NCBI RefSeq assembly: GCF_019345525.1
Contig: NZ_JAHKRA010000022.1
Span: 1-58,991, forward strand
Direction: 5' to 3'
Source of the DNA: Flavobacterium sp. NKUCC04_CG
GTDB taxonomy: Bacteria > Bacteroidota > Bacteroidia > Flavobacteriales > Flavobacteriaceae
Length of the DNA stretch: 58,991 nucleotides
The notes under the pieces are model-generated. The model saw nothing but the letters and a program-made list of their open reading frames with translations, searched no databases and was not told where the DNA came from. Position 1 is the first letter of the stretch. Every line of letters begins with the position of its first letter. Positions 18,277 through 26,852 of the stretch are shown here, one piece after another. Position numbers and translations under genes: made by a program.

Positions 18277-18978
18277 ATGTACACACCGAACAGCAACATC
18301 ATTTTGCCCGCAGACCCAGATACTATTATCTGGAAATACATCGACTTGTCTAAATTTTTAGATTTGTTACTGGCAAAAAAAATGTTTATGTCTCGGTCGG
18401 ATAAATTTGAAGATCAATACGAGGGAACCTTTAGCGAACCCACTTATGAGGAAATCAAAAAAATTGCTATCGACAAACCTGAATTTATAGATTTTTATAA
18501 ATCACATCGCAAAAATGTGGTCATCAGTAGCTGGCATATCAACGAATACGAGTCTTTTGCCATGTGGCAAATCTTTACTAAAAACAACGAAGGTTTAGCG
18601 ATTCAATCCACTTTGGGTCGCTTGCAAAAAGCCCTGGAATCAGAAGATCGAATCCAACAGTATATCGGTGAAGTTAACTATATCGATTATAAAAAGGAAC
18701 ACATACCTTTTGACGATTTCTTTTTCCCGTTTCTATTTAAGCGAAAAAGCTTTCAATACGAAAAAGAAATCCGTGTTATTTCAGACGTAACTCCCTTAAA
18801 TCTTTCGGTCAACGACGGTATCAAAATCCATATTGACATTCATGAATTGATTGAAAAAATATACATACATCCCAAATCTGAAAATTGGTATAAAAAATTG
18901 GTTTTAGAATTGATGAACCGATTGGACTTTGGTTTTGAGATTGAAAAATCAGATTTGGAGAGCGACATATTAATTTAA
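18277..18978 (+). CDS. DUF2971 domain protein
   Basis: A 233-residue soluble protein of the DUF2971 family. The recognisable parts are the N-terminal IIWKYIDLSKFLDLL segment, FMSRSDKFEDQYEG near residue 37, the WHINEYESFAMWQIF segment near residue 88, and a later KRKSFQYEKEIRVI stretch. The molecular role is unknown to me; members occur both in core and in defence-like contexts. It is closely linked to the ABC exporter (two bases) and has no promoter of its own that I can see. Confidence 0.85.
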   Translation: MYTPNSNIILPADPDTIIWKYIDLSKFLDLLLAKKMFMSRSDKFEDQYEGTFSEPTYEEIKKIAIDKPEFIDFYKSHRKNVVISSWHINEYESFAMWQIFTKNNEGLAIQSTLGRLQKALESEDRIQQYIGEVNYIDYKKEHIPFDDFFFPFLFKRKSFQYEKEIRVISDVTPLNLSVNDGIKIHIDIHELIEKIYIHPKSENWYKKLVLELMNRLDFGFEIEKSDLESDILI

Positions 18979-19039
18979 GGAGCTTTCCTAAAGAATATTA
19001 CAAAAAAAATCGTATCTTATCATCATCAATAATACTTCT

Positions 19040-20224
19040 ATGAACTCATCTTCAGATAGGATCATTCACTCTATTTTAGACAATGATTTTTACAAGTTTA
19101 CGATGCAACATGCAAGCATCAAGAAATTTCCGTACGCGAAGGCTTCTTATGTTTTCATCAACCGCGGCGAACATCAATTTCCGATTGGTTTTGCCGATCG
19201 TCTAAAAAGTGCTGTAGCCGAAATGGCGGATTTAAAACTAACGGTAACCGAAAAAAACTACCTTCAAAAAACTTGCCCTTATTTGGATCCAACATATTTG
19301 GATTTCCTGCAAGGCTACCGTTATGATCCGAATGAAGTACATATTGTTCAAGAGGGCACTCAATTAGAAGTCACGTTGTCTGGATATTGGTATCGAACCA
19401 TTTTATGGGAGGTTCCCTTGATGTCCATCATCTGTGAATTGTTTTATAAGATGTCTCCAGAAAAACGCGAATTGGATGAGCTTGTTATTGCGAATGCCAA
19501 AGAAAAAATAGAGAATTACCGTAAACTCGGTATTACGATTGCTGAATTTGGAACCCGGAGAAGACATTCATACGAAGTACACGATTTGGTTGTGGCAACT
19601 TTAAAGAAATATGGCGAAGGTACCTTTATAGGAACCAGCAATGTACATCTAGCGATGAAATACAACACCAAACCCATAGGCACCCATGCTCATGAATGGT
19701 TTATGTTTCACGCGGCCAAATACGGTTTTAAAATGGCCAATTCAATGGGATTAGAACATTGGGTAGATACTTATAGAGGGGATTTGGGTATTGCGTTAAC
19801 CGACACCTATACCACCGCTGTTTTCTTCGAACAATTCGACAAAAAATTCGCCAAATTGTTTGACGGTGTGCGTCATGATAGTGGCGACCCTTTAGAATTT
19901 GCCGACCTTACAGTCAAACACTATCAGAGCCTTGGTATTAATCCGATGTCAAAATTCATTATTTTTTCCGACGGTTTAAACCCGGAAAAAGTAGAGCGAA
20001 TTGCCCAATACTGCAAAGGCAAGATCGGTATCTCTTTCGGAATTGGCACAGACTTCACCAATGATGTCGGTTTACCGGCCATGAATATTGTAATCAAAAT
20101 GAAACAAGCTTTTCCCGAAGGTGCCCATTGGATTGATGTGGTAAAACTATCGGACGAACGCAAAAAATATACAGGAAATCCCGAGATGATTGATTTGGCA
20201 AAACGCTTACTTGATATCAAATAA
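19040..20224 (+). CDS. pncB: Nicotinate phosphoribosyltransferase
   Basis: Converts nicotinate, PRPP and ATP to nicotinate mononucleotide in NAD salvage. Its 394 residues match the family length. Marks are the opening SILDNDFYKFTMQHA, the EFGTRRRHSYE segment containing the histidine that is phosphorylated in this family, and the phosphate-binding HDSGDP and FSDGLNP loops. It is a single gene between DUF2971 and ndk. Confidence 0.96.
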   Translation: MNSSSDRIIHSILDNDFYKFTMQHASIKKFPYAKASYVFINRGEHQFPIGFADRLKSAVAEMADLKLTVTEKNYLQKTCPYLDPTYLDFLQGYRYDPNEVHIVQEGTQLEVTLSGYWYRTILWEVPLMSIICELFYKMSPEKRELDELVIANAKEKIENYRKLGITIAEFGTRRRHSYEVHDLVVATLKKYGEGTFIGTSNVHLAMKYNTKPIGTHAHEWFMFHAAKYGFKMANSMGLEHWVDTYRGDLGIALTDTYTTAVFFEQFDKKFAKLFDGVRHDSGDPLEFADLTVKHYQSLGINPMSKFIIFSDGLNPEKVERIAQYCKGKIGISFGIGTDFTNDVGLPAMNIVIKMKQAFPEGAHWIDVVKLSDERKKYTGNPEMIDLAKRLLDIK

Positions 20225-20407
20225 AAATTGCCCAACTGTTTGATTTAGGATTTCTAAAAATCGAGTTGGGCTATATCACTTATAAGGAAGTCGTACCTTC
20301 TAAGTATGTTCTTTAAAAGAGAAATTATCGCGTATTTAACCGTTTAAAAAGTTGTTATTTTTTTACGGCTTTTTTACACAAACTGTAAAAGTAATCGGTT
20401 AAAATAC

Positions 20408-20415
20408 TATTTTTG
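20408..20415 (+). promoter_or_regulatory. -7 promoter element of ndk
   Basis: TATTTTTG matches TAnnTTTG and is followed by GTACCC. It lies 22 bases before the ndk ATG. Confidence 0.65.
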
Positions 20416-20437
20416 TACCCAATTAAAATTAAAAAAA

Positions 20438-20857
20438 ATGGCAACTAACAGAACATTTACAATGATTAAGCCTGATGCAGTAGCTGCAGGAAATATCGGC
20501 GGAATCTTAAACATGATCACAGAAGGTGGTTTTAAAATTGTAGCATTAAAATTGACTCAACTTACCGTTGCAGATGCTCAAAAATTCTATGAAGTTCACA
20601 GCGAAAGACCTTTCTATGGCGAATTAGTTGAATTCATGTCAAGAGGTCCTATAGTTGCGGCAATTTTAGAAAAAGACAACGCAGTTGAAGACTTTAGAAC
20701 ACTTATCGGAGCAACGAATCCTGCTGATGCAGCTGAGGGAACTATCCGTAAAAAATATGCTAAATCAATTGGTGAGAATGCTGTTCACGGTTCTGACAGT
20801 GATGAGAATGCTGCTATCGAAGGCGCTTTCCATTTTGCAGGAAGAGAGCAATTCTAA
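20438..20857 (+). CDS. ndk: Nucleoside-diphosphate kinase
   Basis: Transfers phosphate from ATP to nucleoside diphosphates through a phosphohistidine. The family opening [10 protein letters not shown] is present, as is the active-site motif NAVHGSDS with His117. The length of 139 residues is normal. It is monocistronic, with its own promoter at 20408 and a strong terminator that reaches the stop codon of the convergent DUF721 gene. Confidence 0.98.
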   Translation: MATNRTFTMIKPDAVAAGNIGGILNMITEGGFKIVALKLTQLTVADAQKFYEVHSERPFYGELVEFMSRGPIVAAILEKDNAVEDFRTLIGATNPADAAEGTIRKKYAKSIGENAVHGSDSDENAAIEGAFHFAGREQF

Positions 20858-20870
20858 TCCAACACTAAGC

Positions 20871-20906
20871 AAAAAAAAACTTCTGATTTCTCAGAAGTTT
20901 TTTTTT
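20871..20906. terminator. Bidirectional terminator between ndk and the DUF721 gene
   Basis: ACTTCTGA (20879-20886) pairs with TCAGAAGT (20891-20898), and an A run and a T run flank the stem. The plus-strand T run overlaps the last bases of the convergent DUF721 coding sequence. Confidence 0.9.
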
Positions 20907-21219
20907 ATCTCAATATCAAATCTTTTACGACTTCTTTCTTTAATTCCTCATTGATCATACGGATAATTTTTTCTTTACCGTAAGACAATTCTTCCCTGAC
21001 AACTGGCGAAGTTAGCGCCACGTACAAAGTTTCCCGTTTTAAAAAAACATCTGTCGTATAACTAGCAATACCCGGCCCCAAAAGATTCACCCAAGCGGCC
21101 CTTACGTCGATATTGTCAATTCCAGCCTCGAGGTTATTCCCCCTAATGATGACCTTTAAAACGTCTTGAATCGAATTCTCTTCTCTTAATCTTTTATCTG
21201 CATTAAATCGCTTTGCCAT
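20905..21219 (-). CDS. DUF721/DciA-like protein
   Basis: A 104-residue protein of the DUF721 family. Its best-studied members (DciA) load the replicative helicase. The visible pattern is the VRAAWVNLLGPGIASYT segment followed by strands reading ETLYVALTSPVVREEL. Whether this protein loads helicase is inferred. Its ATG overlaps the upstream lipoprotein stop in a TAATG arrangement, so translation is probably coupled. Confidence 0.85.
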   Translation of the reverse strand: MAKRFNADKRLREENSIQDVLKVIIRGNNLEAGIDNIDVRAAWVNLLGPGIASYTTDVFLKRETLYVALTSPVVREELSYGKEKIIRMINEELKKEVVKDLILR

Positions 21220-21641
21220 TATTTTTTTGAAAAGGGAATTGGTCGTTTATAATAATATTTAATGTCGTGTTCGTTTTGTACAATCAATTCATCTTTAGAA
21301 ACCTTGATCAACTGTTCTTGCCAATCTGCGAATTCCGTATGATATTTCATCATGGTTTTACCATCGACTTCAACAATTTCAACATTTTCATAAACTTCAT
21401 TAGTTAAATATTCTCCATCGATTTGCGGCATTACCTTTTGACGAGTCCCCTTGTTATTTTCAATCTCAAAAAAATCAACAATCGTATTTACCGTATATTC
21501 TTTGACTTCTCCATCAGGCATTTCTGCCTTTTCAATCTCCCAATATCCGTTTAGTTCTTTTATATCCGATTCTGAAATTGTTTTAGAGCAACTGGCTAAC
21601 AAAAACAAAACAGGAAGCAGGTTGAGTAGTATTCTTTTCAT
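21219..21641 (-). CDS. Lipocalin-like lipoprotein
   Basis: A 140-residue lipoprotein with a lipobox ending LLASC. The mature part begins with a helix and then NGYWEIEKAEMPDG, a small beta-barrel pattern seen in lipocalin-like Bacteroidota proteins. The start is set at the ATG at 21641, giving a normal signal peptide; the longer frame from 21665 adds eight residues. Translation is probably coupled to the DUF721 gene. Ligand and role are unknown. Confidence 0.75.
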   Translation of the reverse strand: MKRILLNLLPVLFLLASCSKTISESDIKELNGYWEIEKAEMPDGEVKEYTVNTIVDFFEIENNKGTRQKVMPQIDGEYLTNEVYENVEIVEVDGKTMMKYHTEFADWQEQLIKVSKDELIVQNEHDIKYYYKRPIPFSKK

Positions 21642-21711
21642 ATTGGTAATAGTATTCCTTTCCAAGATTTATATAAACTTGCTGTTATAATCACTTAATT
21701 TTTGATGCGGT

Positions 21712-22665
21712 TTACTTAAAAAATGAATCTACAAATTCATATTTATTAAACACTTGTAAATCTTCGATACCTTCTCCTACTCCGATATATTTTACTGGAA
21801 TTTGAAATTGATCAGAGATTCCTATAACCACACCACCTTTTGCCGTACCGTCCAATTTAGTGACAGCTAAACTCGTCACTTCAGTAGCAGCGGTAAATTG
21901 CTTGGCTTGTTCAAAAGCGTTTTGACCTGTAGAACCATCCAAAACCAACATAACATCATGAGGCGCATCGGCCACAACTTTCTGCATGACGCGTTTTACT
22001 TTGGACAATTCATTCATCAAGTTAACTTTGTTATGCAAACGTCCAGCGGTATCAATAATCACGACATCGGCATTTTGAGTTACAGCCGATTGTAAGGTAT
22101 CAAAAGCAACAGAAGCAGGATCACTTCCCATTTGTTGTTTTACGATAGGAACACCAACACGGTCGGCCCAAATTTGCAATTGATCAATAGCTGCAGCTCT
22201 AAAAGTATCTGCTGCCCCCAACACAACTTTGTAACCCGCTTTATTCAATTGATAAGCCAATTTCCCTATAGTAGTCGTTTTGCCAACACCATTAACACCA
22301 ACTACCATTATTACATAAGGTTTCTTATCTGTCGGTATAACAAATTCCGTGGCTTCACCCGATTTGGTTTCCGATAACAACGATGCAATCTCATCTCTTA
22401 AGATTTGATTTAACTCGTCTGTACCTACATATTTATCTTTAGACACACGGCCTTCAATGCGCTCAATAATTTTAAGCGTCGTATTAACGCCTACATCTGA
22501 AGAGACTAATATTTCTTCCAGATTGTCTAAAACTTCGTCATCTACTTTTGATTTACCAGCTATCGCCTTAGTCAATTTAGAGAAGAAAGTCGTTTTAGAA
22601 GTCTCCAGTCCCTTGTCTAATGTTTCTTTTTTCTCCGAGGAAAACAACCTTTTAAAAAAACTCAT
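21712..22665 (-). CDS. ftsY: Signal recognition particle receptor FtsY
   Basis: SRP receptor GTPase that delivers ribosome-nascent chains to the inner membrane. Its 317 residues include a short acidic N-terminus, the N-domain helices, and the GTPase with GVNGVGKTTTIGKL, DTAGRLHN and TKLDGTAKGG. The long N-terminal A domain of enteric FtsY is absent, as is normal in Bacteroidota. It has its own promoter at 22689 and is separated from the ribosomal genes upstream by a terminator at 22816. Confidence 0.98.
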   Translation of the reverse strand: MSFFKRLFSSEKKETLDKGLETSKTTFFSKLTKAIAGKSKVDDEVLDNLEEILVSSDVGVNTTLKIIERIEGRVSKDKYVGTDELNQILRDEIASLLSETKSGEATEFVIPTDKKPYVIMVVGVNGVGKTTTIGKLAYQLNKAGYKVVLGAADTFRAAAIDQLQIWADRVGVPIVKQQMGSDPASVAFDTLQSAVTQNADVVIIDTAGRLHNKVNLMNELSKVKRVMQKVVADAPHDVMLVLDGSTGQNAFEQAKQFTAATEVTSLAVTKLDGTAKGGVVIGISDQFQIPVKYIGVGEGIEDLQVFNKYEFVDSFFK

Positions 22666-22688
22666 AATGGTATTAGATGTTTGAAATA

Positions 22689-22696
22689 CAAAGATA
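22689..22696 (-). promoter_or_regulatory. -7 promoter element of ftsY
   Basis: The minus strand reads TATCTTTG, matching TAnnTTTG, about 24 bases before the ftsY start. Confidence 0.6.
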
Positions 22697-22757
22697 AAGA
22701 ATTAAAGTATATCCTTTTTAAAAGAGTGAATATGTTTGTAAGCAAATATATTTATTT

Positions 22758-22803
22758 GCAGATAAGCGGATACGCTGATACGCGAATGCGTGCGAATAGG
22801 CTT
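22758..22803. repeat. Lone copy of the left-edge repeat words
   Basis: GCGGATACGCTGATACGCGAATGCG followed by GCGAATAGGCT repeats the opening words of the units at 170-860. It sits between the ftsY promoter and the terminator of the ribosomal operon. Confidence 0.6.
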
Positions 22804-22815
22804 AATAATAAACAC

Positions 22816-22844
22816 AAAAAAGCCGCTTTAAAAAAAGCAGCTTT
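22816..22844 (-). terminator. Terminator after the rpmB-rpmG-DUF4295 operon
   Basis: On the minus strand AAAGCTGCTTT pairs with AAAGCGGCTTT (one G-T pair), and a T run follows. It separates the ribosomal genes from ftsY. Confidence 0.8.
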
Positions 22845-22870
22845 CTGTATAGGTCGATTCTATCGGTTGA

Positions 22871-23023
22871 TTATTTCTTTTTCAAGAATTCATCTACAAA
22901 TTCTGGAGCCATAACACTTTCTGTAAAAGTATACGCTCCTGTTTTTGGAGATCTAACCATTTTGATAGCTTTAGTTAACCTTTTTGAAGAGGTTCTTAAA
23001 GTTGCTACGGTTTTCTTTGCCAT
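22871..23023 (-). CDS. DUF4295 small basic protein
   Basis: A 50-residue highly basic protein, short enough to be missed by many gene callers. It opens MAKKTVATLRTSSKRLTKAI and ends VDEFLKKK. It matches my memory of the DUF4295 family, conserved in Bacteroidota immediately after the L28 and L33 genes. The position and composition suggest a ribosome-associated protein, which is inferred. It starts nine bases after the L33 stop and is followed by a terminator. Confidence 0.93.
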   Translation of the reverse strand: MAKKTVATLRTSSKRLTKAIKMVRSPKTGAYTFTESVMAPEFVDEFLKKK

Positions 23024-23032
23024 GACTACTAA

Positions 23033-23215
23033 TTATTTAATTTCTTTGTGAATAGTTACTTTCTTCAAGATAGGATTAAATTTCTTAATCTCTAATCTGT
23101 CTGGAGTATTTTTTTTGTTTTTTGTCGTGATGTATCTAGAAGTTCCTGGAAGACCAGTTCCTTTGTGCTCAGTACATTCTAAAATTACTTGAATTCTGTT
23201 ACCTTTCTTTGCCAT
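23033..23215 (-). CDS. rpmG: 50S ribosomal protein L33
   Basis: A 60-residue ribosomal protein with the family pattern [29 protein letters not shown] and NPILKK. It has only one cysteine, so it lacks the two CxxC pairs of the zinc-binding form. It is the middle gene of the L28-L33-DUF4295 operon. Confidence 0.97.
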   Translation of the reverse strand: MAKKGNRIQVILECTEHKGTGLPGTSRYITTKNKKNTPDRLEIKKFNPILKKVTIHKEIK

Positions 23216-23247
23216 TGTGATCTATTTTTTTAGGTAGTCTAAATTAA

Positions 23248-23484
23248 TTATTTAATTAATCCTTTTGCTCTTGCATCTTTCAATACAGCAGTGATACCAT
23301 TTTTATTAATTGTTTTTAACGCAGATGTAGAGATTTTTAATGTAACCCATCTGTCTTCTTCAGCAATATAGAAACGTTTCTTAACTAAGTTAACAGAAAA
23401 CTTTCTCTTAGTTTTGTTCATCGCGTGGGAAACATTGTTTCCTACCATTGCTCTCTTTCCAGTAATTTCACAAACTCTTGACAT
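23248..23484 (-). CDS. rpmB: 50S ribosomal protein L28
   Basis: A 78-residue ribosomal protein opening [21 protein letters not shown], typical of L28, with the [17 protein letters not shown] segment. It leads the three-gene ribosomal operon. A TTACTTTG element with a following GCACCC lies about 39 bases upstream. Confidence 0.97.
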   Translation of the reverse strand: MSRVCEITGKRAMVGNNVSHAMNKTKRKFSVNLVKKRFYIAEEDRWVTLKISTSALKTINKNGITAVLKDARAKGLIK

Positions 23485-23522
23485 TATTTATATCTTTTAT
23501 TTCATTATTCAAAATCAGGGTG

Positions 23523-23530
23523 CAAAGTAA
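23523..23530 (-). promoter_or_regulatory. Probable -7 promoter element of rpmB
   Basis: The minus strand reads TTACTTTG, one mismatch from TAnnTTTG, followed by GCACCC. The same downstream letters occur at the left-edge stable-RNA promoter. Confidence 0.45.
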
Positions 23531-23560
23531 CAAAAAAGAAACGTATTAAACAAAATGTTT

Positions 23561-24808
23561 TTACACATTTTTTAATATTTCCTTATAAATCAGCTCCAAG
23601 CCTTTTAAAACGGTTGCATCAACGACCTTTTCTCGTGGTTGACCAAAGAAGAACTCTGTTGCAAAAGTCTTTTCCGGCGTGGAAATCCCTATAAAAACTG
23701 TACCGATTTCGGCATTAGAATCCCCTTTGCTGGGACCCGCATTTCCTGTAGTTGCAATCGCATAATCCGATTTGAATTTTTGGCGGGCCTTTTGGGCCAT
23801 CTCTACTGCTACTTCTTCACTAACAACGGAATTTTTAGCAATTGTTTCAGCAGAAACACCAAGAAAATCAATTTTCGACTCGGTTGCATACGTAACTATA
23901 CCCCCTTTAAAAAATGCAGATGAGCCGGGAATCGATGAAAACAATTGTGCCAATCTTCCGCCCGTACAACTTTCTGCAAAAGAAATGGTTTTTTTTGACT
24001 TTTCAAATAGTTTTGCCACAGTAATTTCTAAAGATTCGTCTTCATAACTGCTAACATAAGCAATAACGGCATCTGGGAGCTGATTTATTTGTTGTTGCAA
24101 AATGCTTTGCAACCGTTCTAAATCACTTCCAGAGGTCGATAATCGCAATCGAACACGTCCTGGACTTGGCAAATAAGCCAAAGAAACGCCGTTTGGCAAG
24201 CTCGATTCCCAATTTTCCAAGTATTCCGCCAACAAACTCTCCCCTATTCCAATGGTAATTATATTTCGATGTACAATGTGATAGCCTGAAAATTGTTTTT
24301 TTATCCAAGGTATCAATTCTTCCAAAACGATGGTTTTCATTTCAAAAGGCACTCCAGGTAAAGACACAAAATAGGTATCTCCTTTTTTCATTAACATTCC
24401 CGGTGCCGTACCTACTCTATTTAACAATACTGTTGCCTGTGAAGGCACCCAAGCTTGTTGCTTATTCACTTCGGAAATCGGTCTTTTATAATAGCGCTCC
24501 ATCAAGGCGGTAACATGCGTTAAAACGCTTTGATTTTCAACCAAAACATCGTCAAAAAAATTGCAAAAAACCTTTTTGGTTACATCGTCTTTTGTCGGTC
24601 CTAATCCACCCGTTACCACCACCAAATCAACGCGATCGAGTTGTCGCAACAAAGCCGTATCAATGGCAGTCTTCTCATCAGAAACCGTCAGTATCTCAAC
24701 CATTTGAAACCCTAAACCATCTAATTCTTTAGCGATAAAAGCCGAGTTGGTATCGACGATTTGACCGATTAAAATCTCGTCTCCAATAGTGATAATTGTA
24801 GCCTTCAT
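23561..24808 (-). CDS. cinA: CinA-family protein (nicotinamide nucleotide amidase and ADP-ribose pyrophosphatase type)
   Basis: A 415-residue two-domain protein. The N-terminal MoCF-like domain opens IITIGDEILIGQIVDTN and contains VVTGGLGPTKDDVT near residue 65. The C-terminal PncC-like domain has SFAESCTGGRLAQ near residue 276 and ATTGNAGPSKG near residue 355. The family removes damaged NAD-derived nucleotides. The start ATG overlaps the TAA stop of the upstream Hpt-like gene by one base, so translation is probably coupled. Confidence 0.95.
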   Translation of the reverse strand: MKATIITIGDEILIGQIVDTNSAFIAKELDGLGFQMVEILTVSDEKTAIDTALLRQLDRVDLVVVTGGLGPTKDDVTKKVFCNFFDDVLVENQSVLTHVTALMERYYKRPISEVNKQQAWVPSQATVLLNRVGTAPGMLMKKGDTYFVSLPGVPFEMKTIVLEELIPWIKKQFSGYHIVHRNIITIGIGESLLAEYLENWESSLPNGVSLAYLPSPGRVRLRLSTSGSDLERLQSILQQQINQLPDAVIAYVSSYEDESLEITVAKLFEKSKKTISFAESCTGGRLAQLFSSIPGSSAFFKGGIVTYATESKIDFLGVSAETIAKNSVVSEEVAVEMAQKARQKFKSDYAIATTGNAGPSKGDSNAEIGTVFIGISTPEKTFATEFFFGQPREKVVDATVLKGLELIYKEILKNV

Positions 24809-25167
24809 TAACCTTGCTTTTTCTGAATAGAAAAGTCTTTTTTAAGCTCCTTAGTCGCATTTTTCACATGCAATTTAAACACCTTATAAATCTCTTTTAC
24901 CTCCTTTTTCTTACCCGTTCGATTCACCCATTCCAAGATACTATTTCCCTCCTCAAAAGCCTCATCAATACCTAAAAACTCTAAACTCGGTTGGATTTTT
25001 AAAACCAGTTTCCGAACCTCATCATGTTTTTTATCATCAATTTCCAACTTCATTTTCTTTAACATCTTCGACGCTTCTTTACAAAAAACAGTCAAATATT
25101 CCTGCACCAACTGTGTATCGTTGTGATACTTCTCATACAAGGAACCCAAATTGTAGTATAATGCCAT
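24808..25167 (-). CDS. Degenerate Hpt-like protein lacking the phosphorylated histidine
   Basis: A 119-residue all-helical protein with the spacing of a histidine phosphotransfer domain. Aligned to the usual HxLKG..xxLG core, the segment LKIQPSLEFLG (residues 56-66) has Leu56 where the histidine should be. Flavobacterial relatives I recall carry His at this place followed by KIKPTLDLLG. Phosphotransfer is therefore unlikely. It sits between an FAH-fold enzyme and cinA, with a four-base gap upstream and a one-base overlap downstream. The Hpt call is moderate because there is no sensor kinase nearby. Confidence 0.65.
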   Translation of the reverse strand: MALYYNLGSLYEKYHNDTQLVQEYLTVFCKEASKMLKKMKLEIDDKKHDEVRKLVLKIQPSLEFLGIDEAFEEGNSILEWVNRTGKKKEVKEIYKVFKLHVKNATKELKKDFSIQKKQG

Positions 25168-25170
25168 AAT

Positions 25171-25782
25171 TTATTTTACTTGGATCGTAAATACTTTTTT
25201 AGTGCCTATATAGCCCTCCAACAAATCTTCTGGATGAACTTTTCCCACTCCTGCAGGGGTTCCTGTAAAAATCAAATCGCCCGTTTTTAAAGTAAAAAAA
25301 CGTGACGCATAAGCGATGATTTGATCAATCTTCCAAAGCATTTGACTGCTGTTCCCCGTTTGTACTCGCTGTTGATTAATATCCATAGCAAAATCGATAT
25401 CATCAACGGTTTCCCAAGTCTCTTTAGGCAAAAAAGCACCTACAACGGCAGAATTATCAAAGGCTTTAGCCTTTTCCCAAGGCAGTCCTTTAGCTTTTAA
25501 TTCCGTTTGCAAATCGCGAGCCGTAAAATCAATCCCCAAACTGATCAGGTCGTAATATCTAGGCGCGAATTTTTCATCAATATATTTCCCTACTTTACAT
25601 ATTTTCACCACAATCTCCGCTTCATAATGAATCTCTTTAGAAAAATCCGGAATAACAAAAGGTTGTTCCTTACCAACCAAAGCAGTATCGGGCTTTAAAA
25701 ATAAAATCGGTTCTGGTGGGGTGTCATTATTTAATTCAGAAATGTGTTCGTAATAATTTCTACCAATGCAAATTATCTTCAT
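25171..25782 (-). CDS. Fumarylacetoacetate hydrolase family protein
   Basis: A 203-residue FAH-fold protein opening MKIICIGRNYYEHISELNN. The metal-binding EAEIVVKICK segment and the GDLIFTGTPAGVG loop are present. Small stand-alone members act on acylpyruvates or decarboxylate oxaloacetate; the substrate cannot be decided here. Its leader contains copy 2 of the structured element, which ends immediately before a run of A and the ATG. It is followed four bases later by the Hpt-like gene. Confidence 0.92.
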   Translation of the reverse strand: MKIICIGRNYYEHISELNNDTPPEPILFLKPDTALVGKEQPFVIPDFSKEIHYEAEIVVKICKVGKYIDEKFAPRYYDLISLGIDFTARDLQTELKAKGLPWEKAKAFDNSAVVGAFLPKETWETVDDIDFAMDINQQRVQTGNSSQMLWKIDQIIAYASRFFTLKTGDLIFTGTPAGVGKVHPEDLLEGYIGTKKVFTIQVK

Positions 25783-25785
25783 TTT

Positions 25786-25866
25786 TTTTGGAGCTTTATC
25801 TCGCTATCCGCTTTATCTTTTACGCCACTATCGTTGCGTAAAAGGATGCCGCTTCTATCGAGGCTA
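25786..25866 (-). repeat. Structured intergenic element, copy 2
   Basis: The minus strand carries the same blocks as 12546-12625: GATAGAAGCGGCATCCTTTT and AAAAGATAAAGCGGATAGC. The variable middle forms a nine-base stem, GCGTAAAAG (25836-25844) with CTTTTACGC (25817-25825), and differs in sequence from copy 1 while keeping the pairing. It lies in the leader of the FAH-family gene. Confidence 0.6.
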
Positions 25867-26640
25867 TTGAAATTTATTGTTCAATTTTCGCAGCTTAATT
25901 GCCGTTAATACTTTTTTGGTATATAAGGGAAAATCCGCATTTTGAATCCATCCAAAATAACCCGGCTCTCTTTCGAGTATATCATCAACTAAAGCGCCTT
26001 TGTGTTTACCAAAAGAAAACACTTCTTGTCCTTCTGCATTTAATGCGATAAAACCCGCAAAATCAACTGATTTTTTTCGCGTAGTGTATTCCGAAAGCGT
26101 TTTCATATCGTTTTCCAAATCTTGATAACGGTCCAATTGGGCTTTTAAAATCTCGTAGGTCGCATTGGTATCTGCTTCAGCAGAGTGCGCATTTTCTAAA
26201 GATTGATTGCAGTAGAAACGGTATGCAGCACTTAATGTACGCTCTTCTTTTTTGTGAAAAATAGTCTGTACATCAACAGAAACTCGGTTTTTCATGTCAA
26301 AGTCAACCTCAGCACGCAATAATTCTTCCGCCAAAAGAGGAATATCAAAACGATCCGAATTAAAACCGGCTAAATCTGAATCCTTAATCATGTTGTAAAC
26401 CTGAGTAGCCAATTGCTTAAAAGTAGGTTCGTTAGCCACTCTCTCATCAGTAATACCATGTATGGCTGAAGTTTCTGCTGGAATCGGTCGTTCCGGATTA
26501 ACCAACCAGGTTCTGCTTTCTTTGTTTCCATTGGGAAACACTTTGAGTATTGAAATCTCAACTATTCTGTCTTTCGCTACATCCACTCCTGTCGTTTCTA
26601 AATCGAAAAAACAAATCGGTCTGTGTAATTTAAGTTCCAT
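25864..26640 (-). CDS. DnaQ-like 3'-5' exonuclease
   Basis: A 258-residue DEDDh exonuclease. The first acidic motif is CFFDLETTGVD near residue 9, followed by SAIHGITD, then GFNSDRFDIPLL near residue 100 and HSAEADTNATYEI near residue 150. After the nuclease core, a C-terminal part contains FSFGKHKGALVDDILEREPGYFGWI, a small domain common in Bacteroidota homologues. The ATG at 26640 is preferred because it starts just before the first motif and lies 20 bases after a TATATTTG promoter. Proofreading or repair is likely. Confidence 0.92.
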   Translation of the reverse strand: MELKLHRPICFFDLETTGVDVAKDRIVEISILKVFPNGNKESRTWLVNPERPIPAETSAIHGITDERVANEPTFKQLATQVYNMIKDSDLAGFNSDRFDIPLLAEELLRAEVDFDMKNRVSVDVQTIFHKKEERTLSAAYRFYCNQSLENAHSAEADTNATYEILKAQLDRYQDLENDMKTLSEYTTRKKSVDFAGFIALNAEGQEVFSFGKHKGALVDDILEREPGYFGWIQNADFPLYTKKVLTAIKLRKLNNKFQ

Positions 26641-26660
26641 TGTCTTTATTTGTGTTCTTA

Positions 26661-26668
26661 CAAATATA
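26661..26668 (-). promoter_or_regulatory. -7 promoter element of the exonuclease gene
   Basis: The minus strand reads TATATTTG, matching TAnnTTTG, 20 bases before the chosen ATG at 26640. It argues against the longer frame that starts at 26736. Confidence 0.6.
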
Positions 26669-26852
26669 TAGAATTTGATCCGAACTGCGTTTGTTCCCGC
26701 GTTTTTTATGTTGTTAAGATTATTAAAAATCCACATAAAATTAGGGGCTTTTCCCGTCCTTTAAATAAATTAACGCCAACTATTCTAAATTTGGTTTTAT
26801 CAAGAATCTCGTATAAACAACTTTGCTCAACCAAAATCAGGCAGCTAATCAC

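Noticed and set aside
20685..20954. 89-residue frame overlapping ndk
   Set aside because: It is a shadow frame of ndk that reads through the terminator.
22681..22914. 77-residue open frame on the plus strand
   Set aside because: It runs through the ftsY promoter, a repeat copy and a terminator, and overlaps the well-supported DUF4295 gene on the other strand.
24808..25167. Functional phosphorelay Hpt protein
   Set aside because: The position of the phosphorylated histidine holds a leucine, and no sensor kinase or regulator is present in the window.
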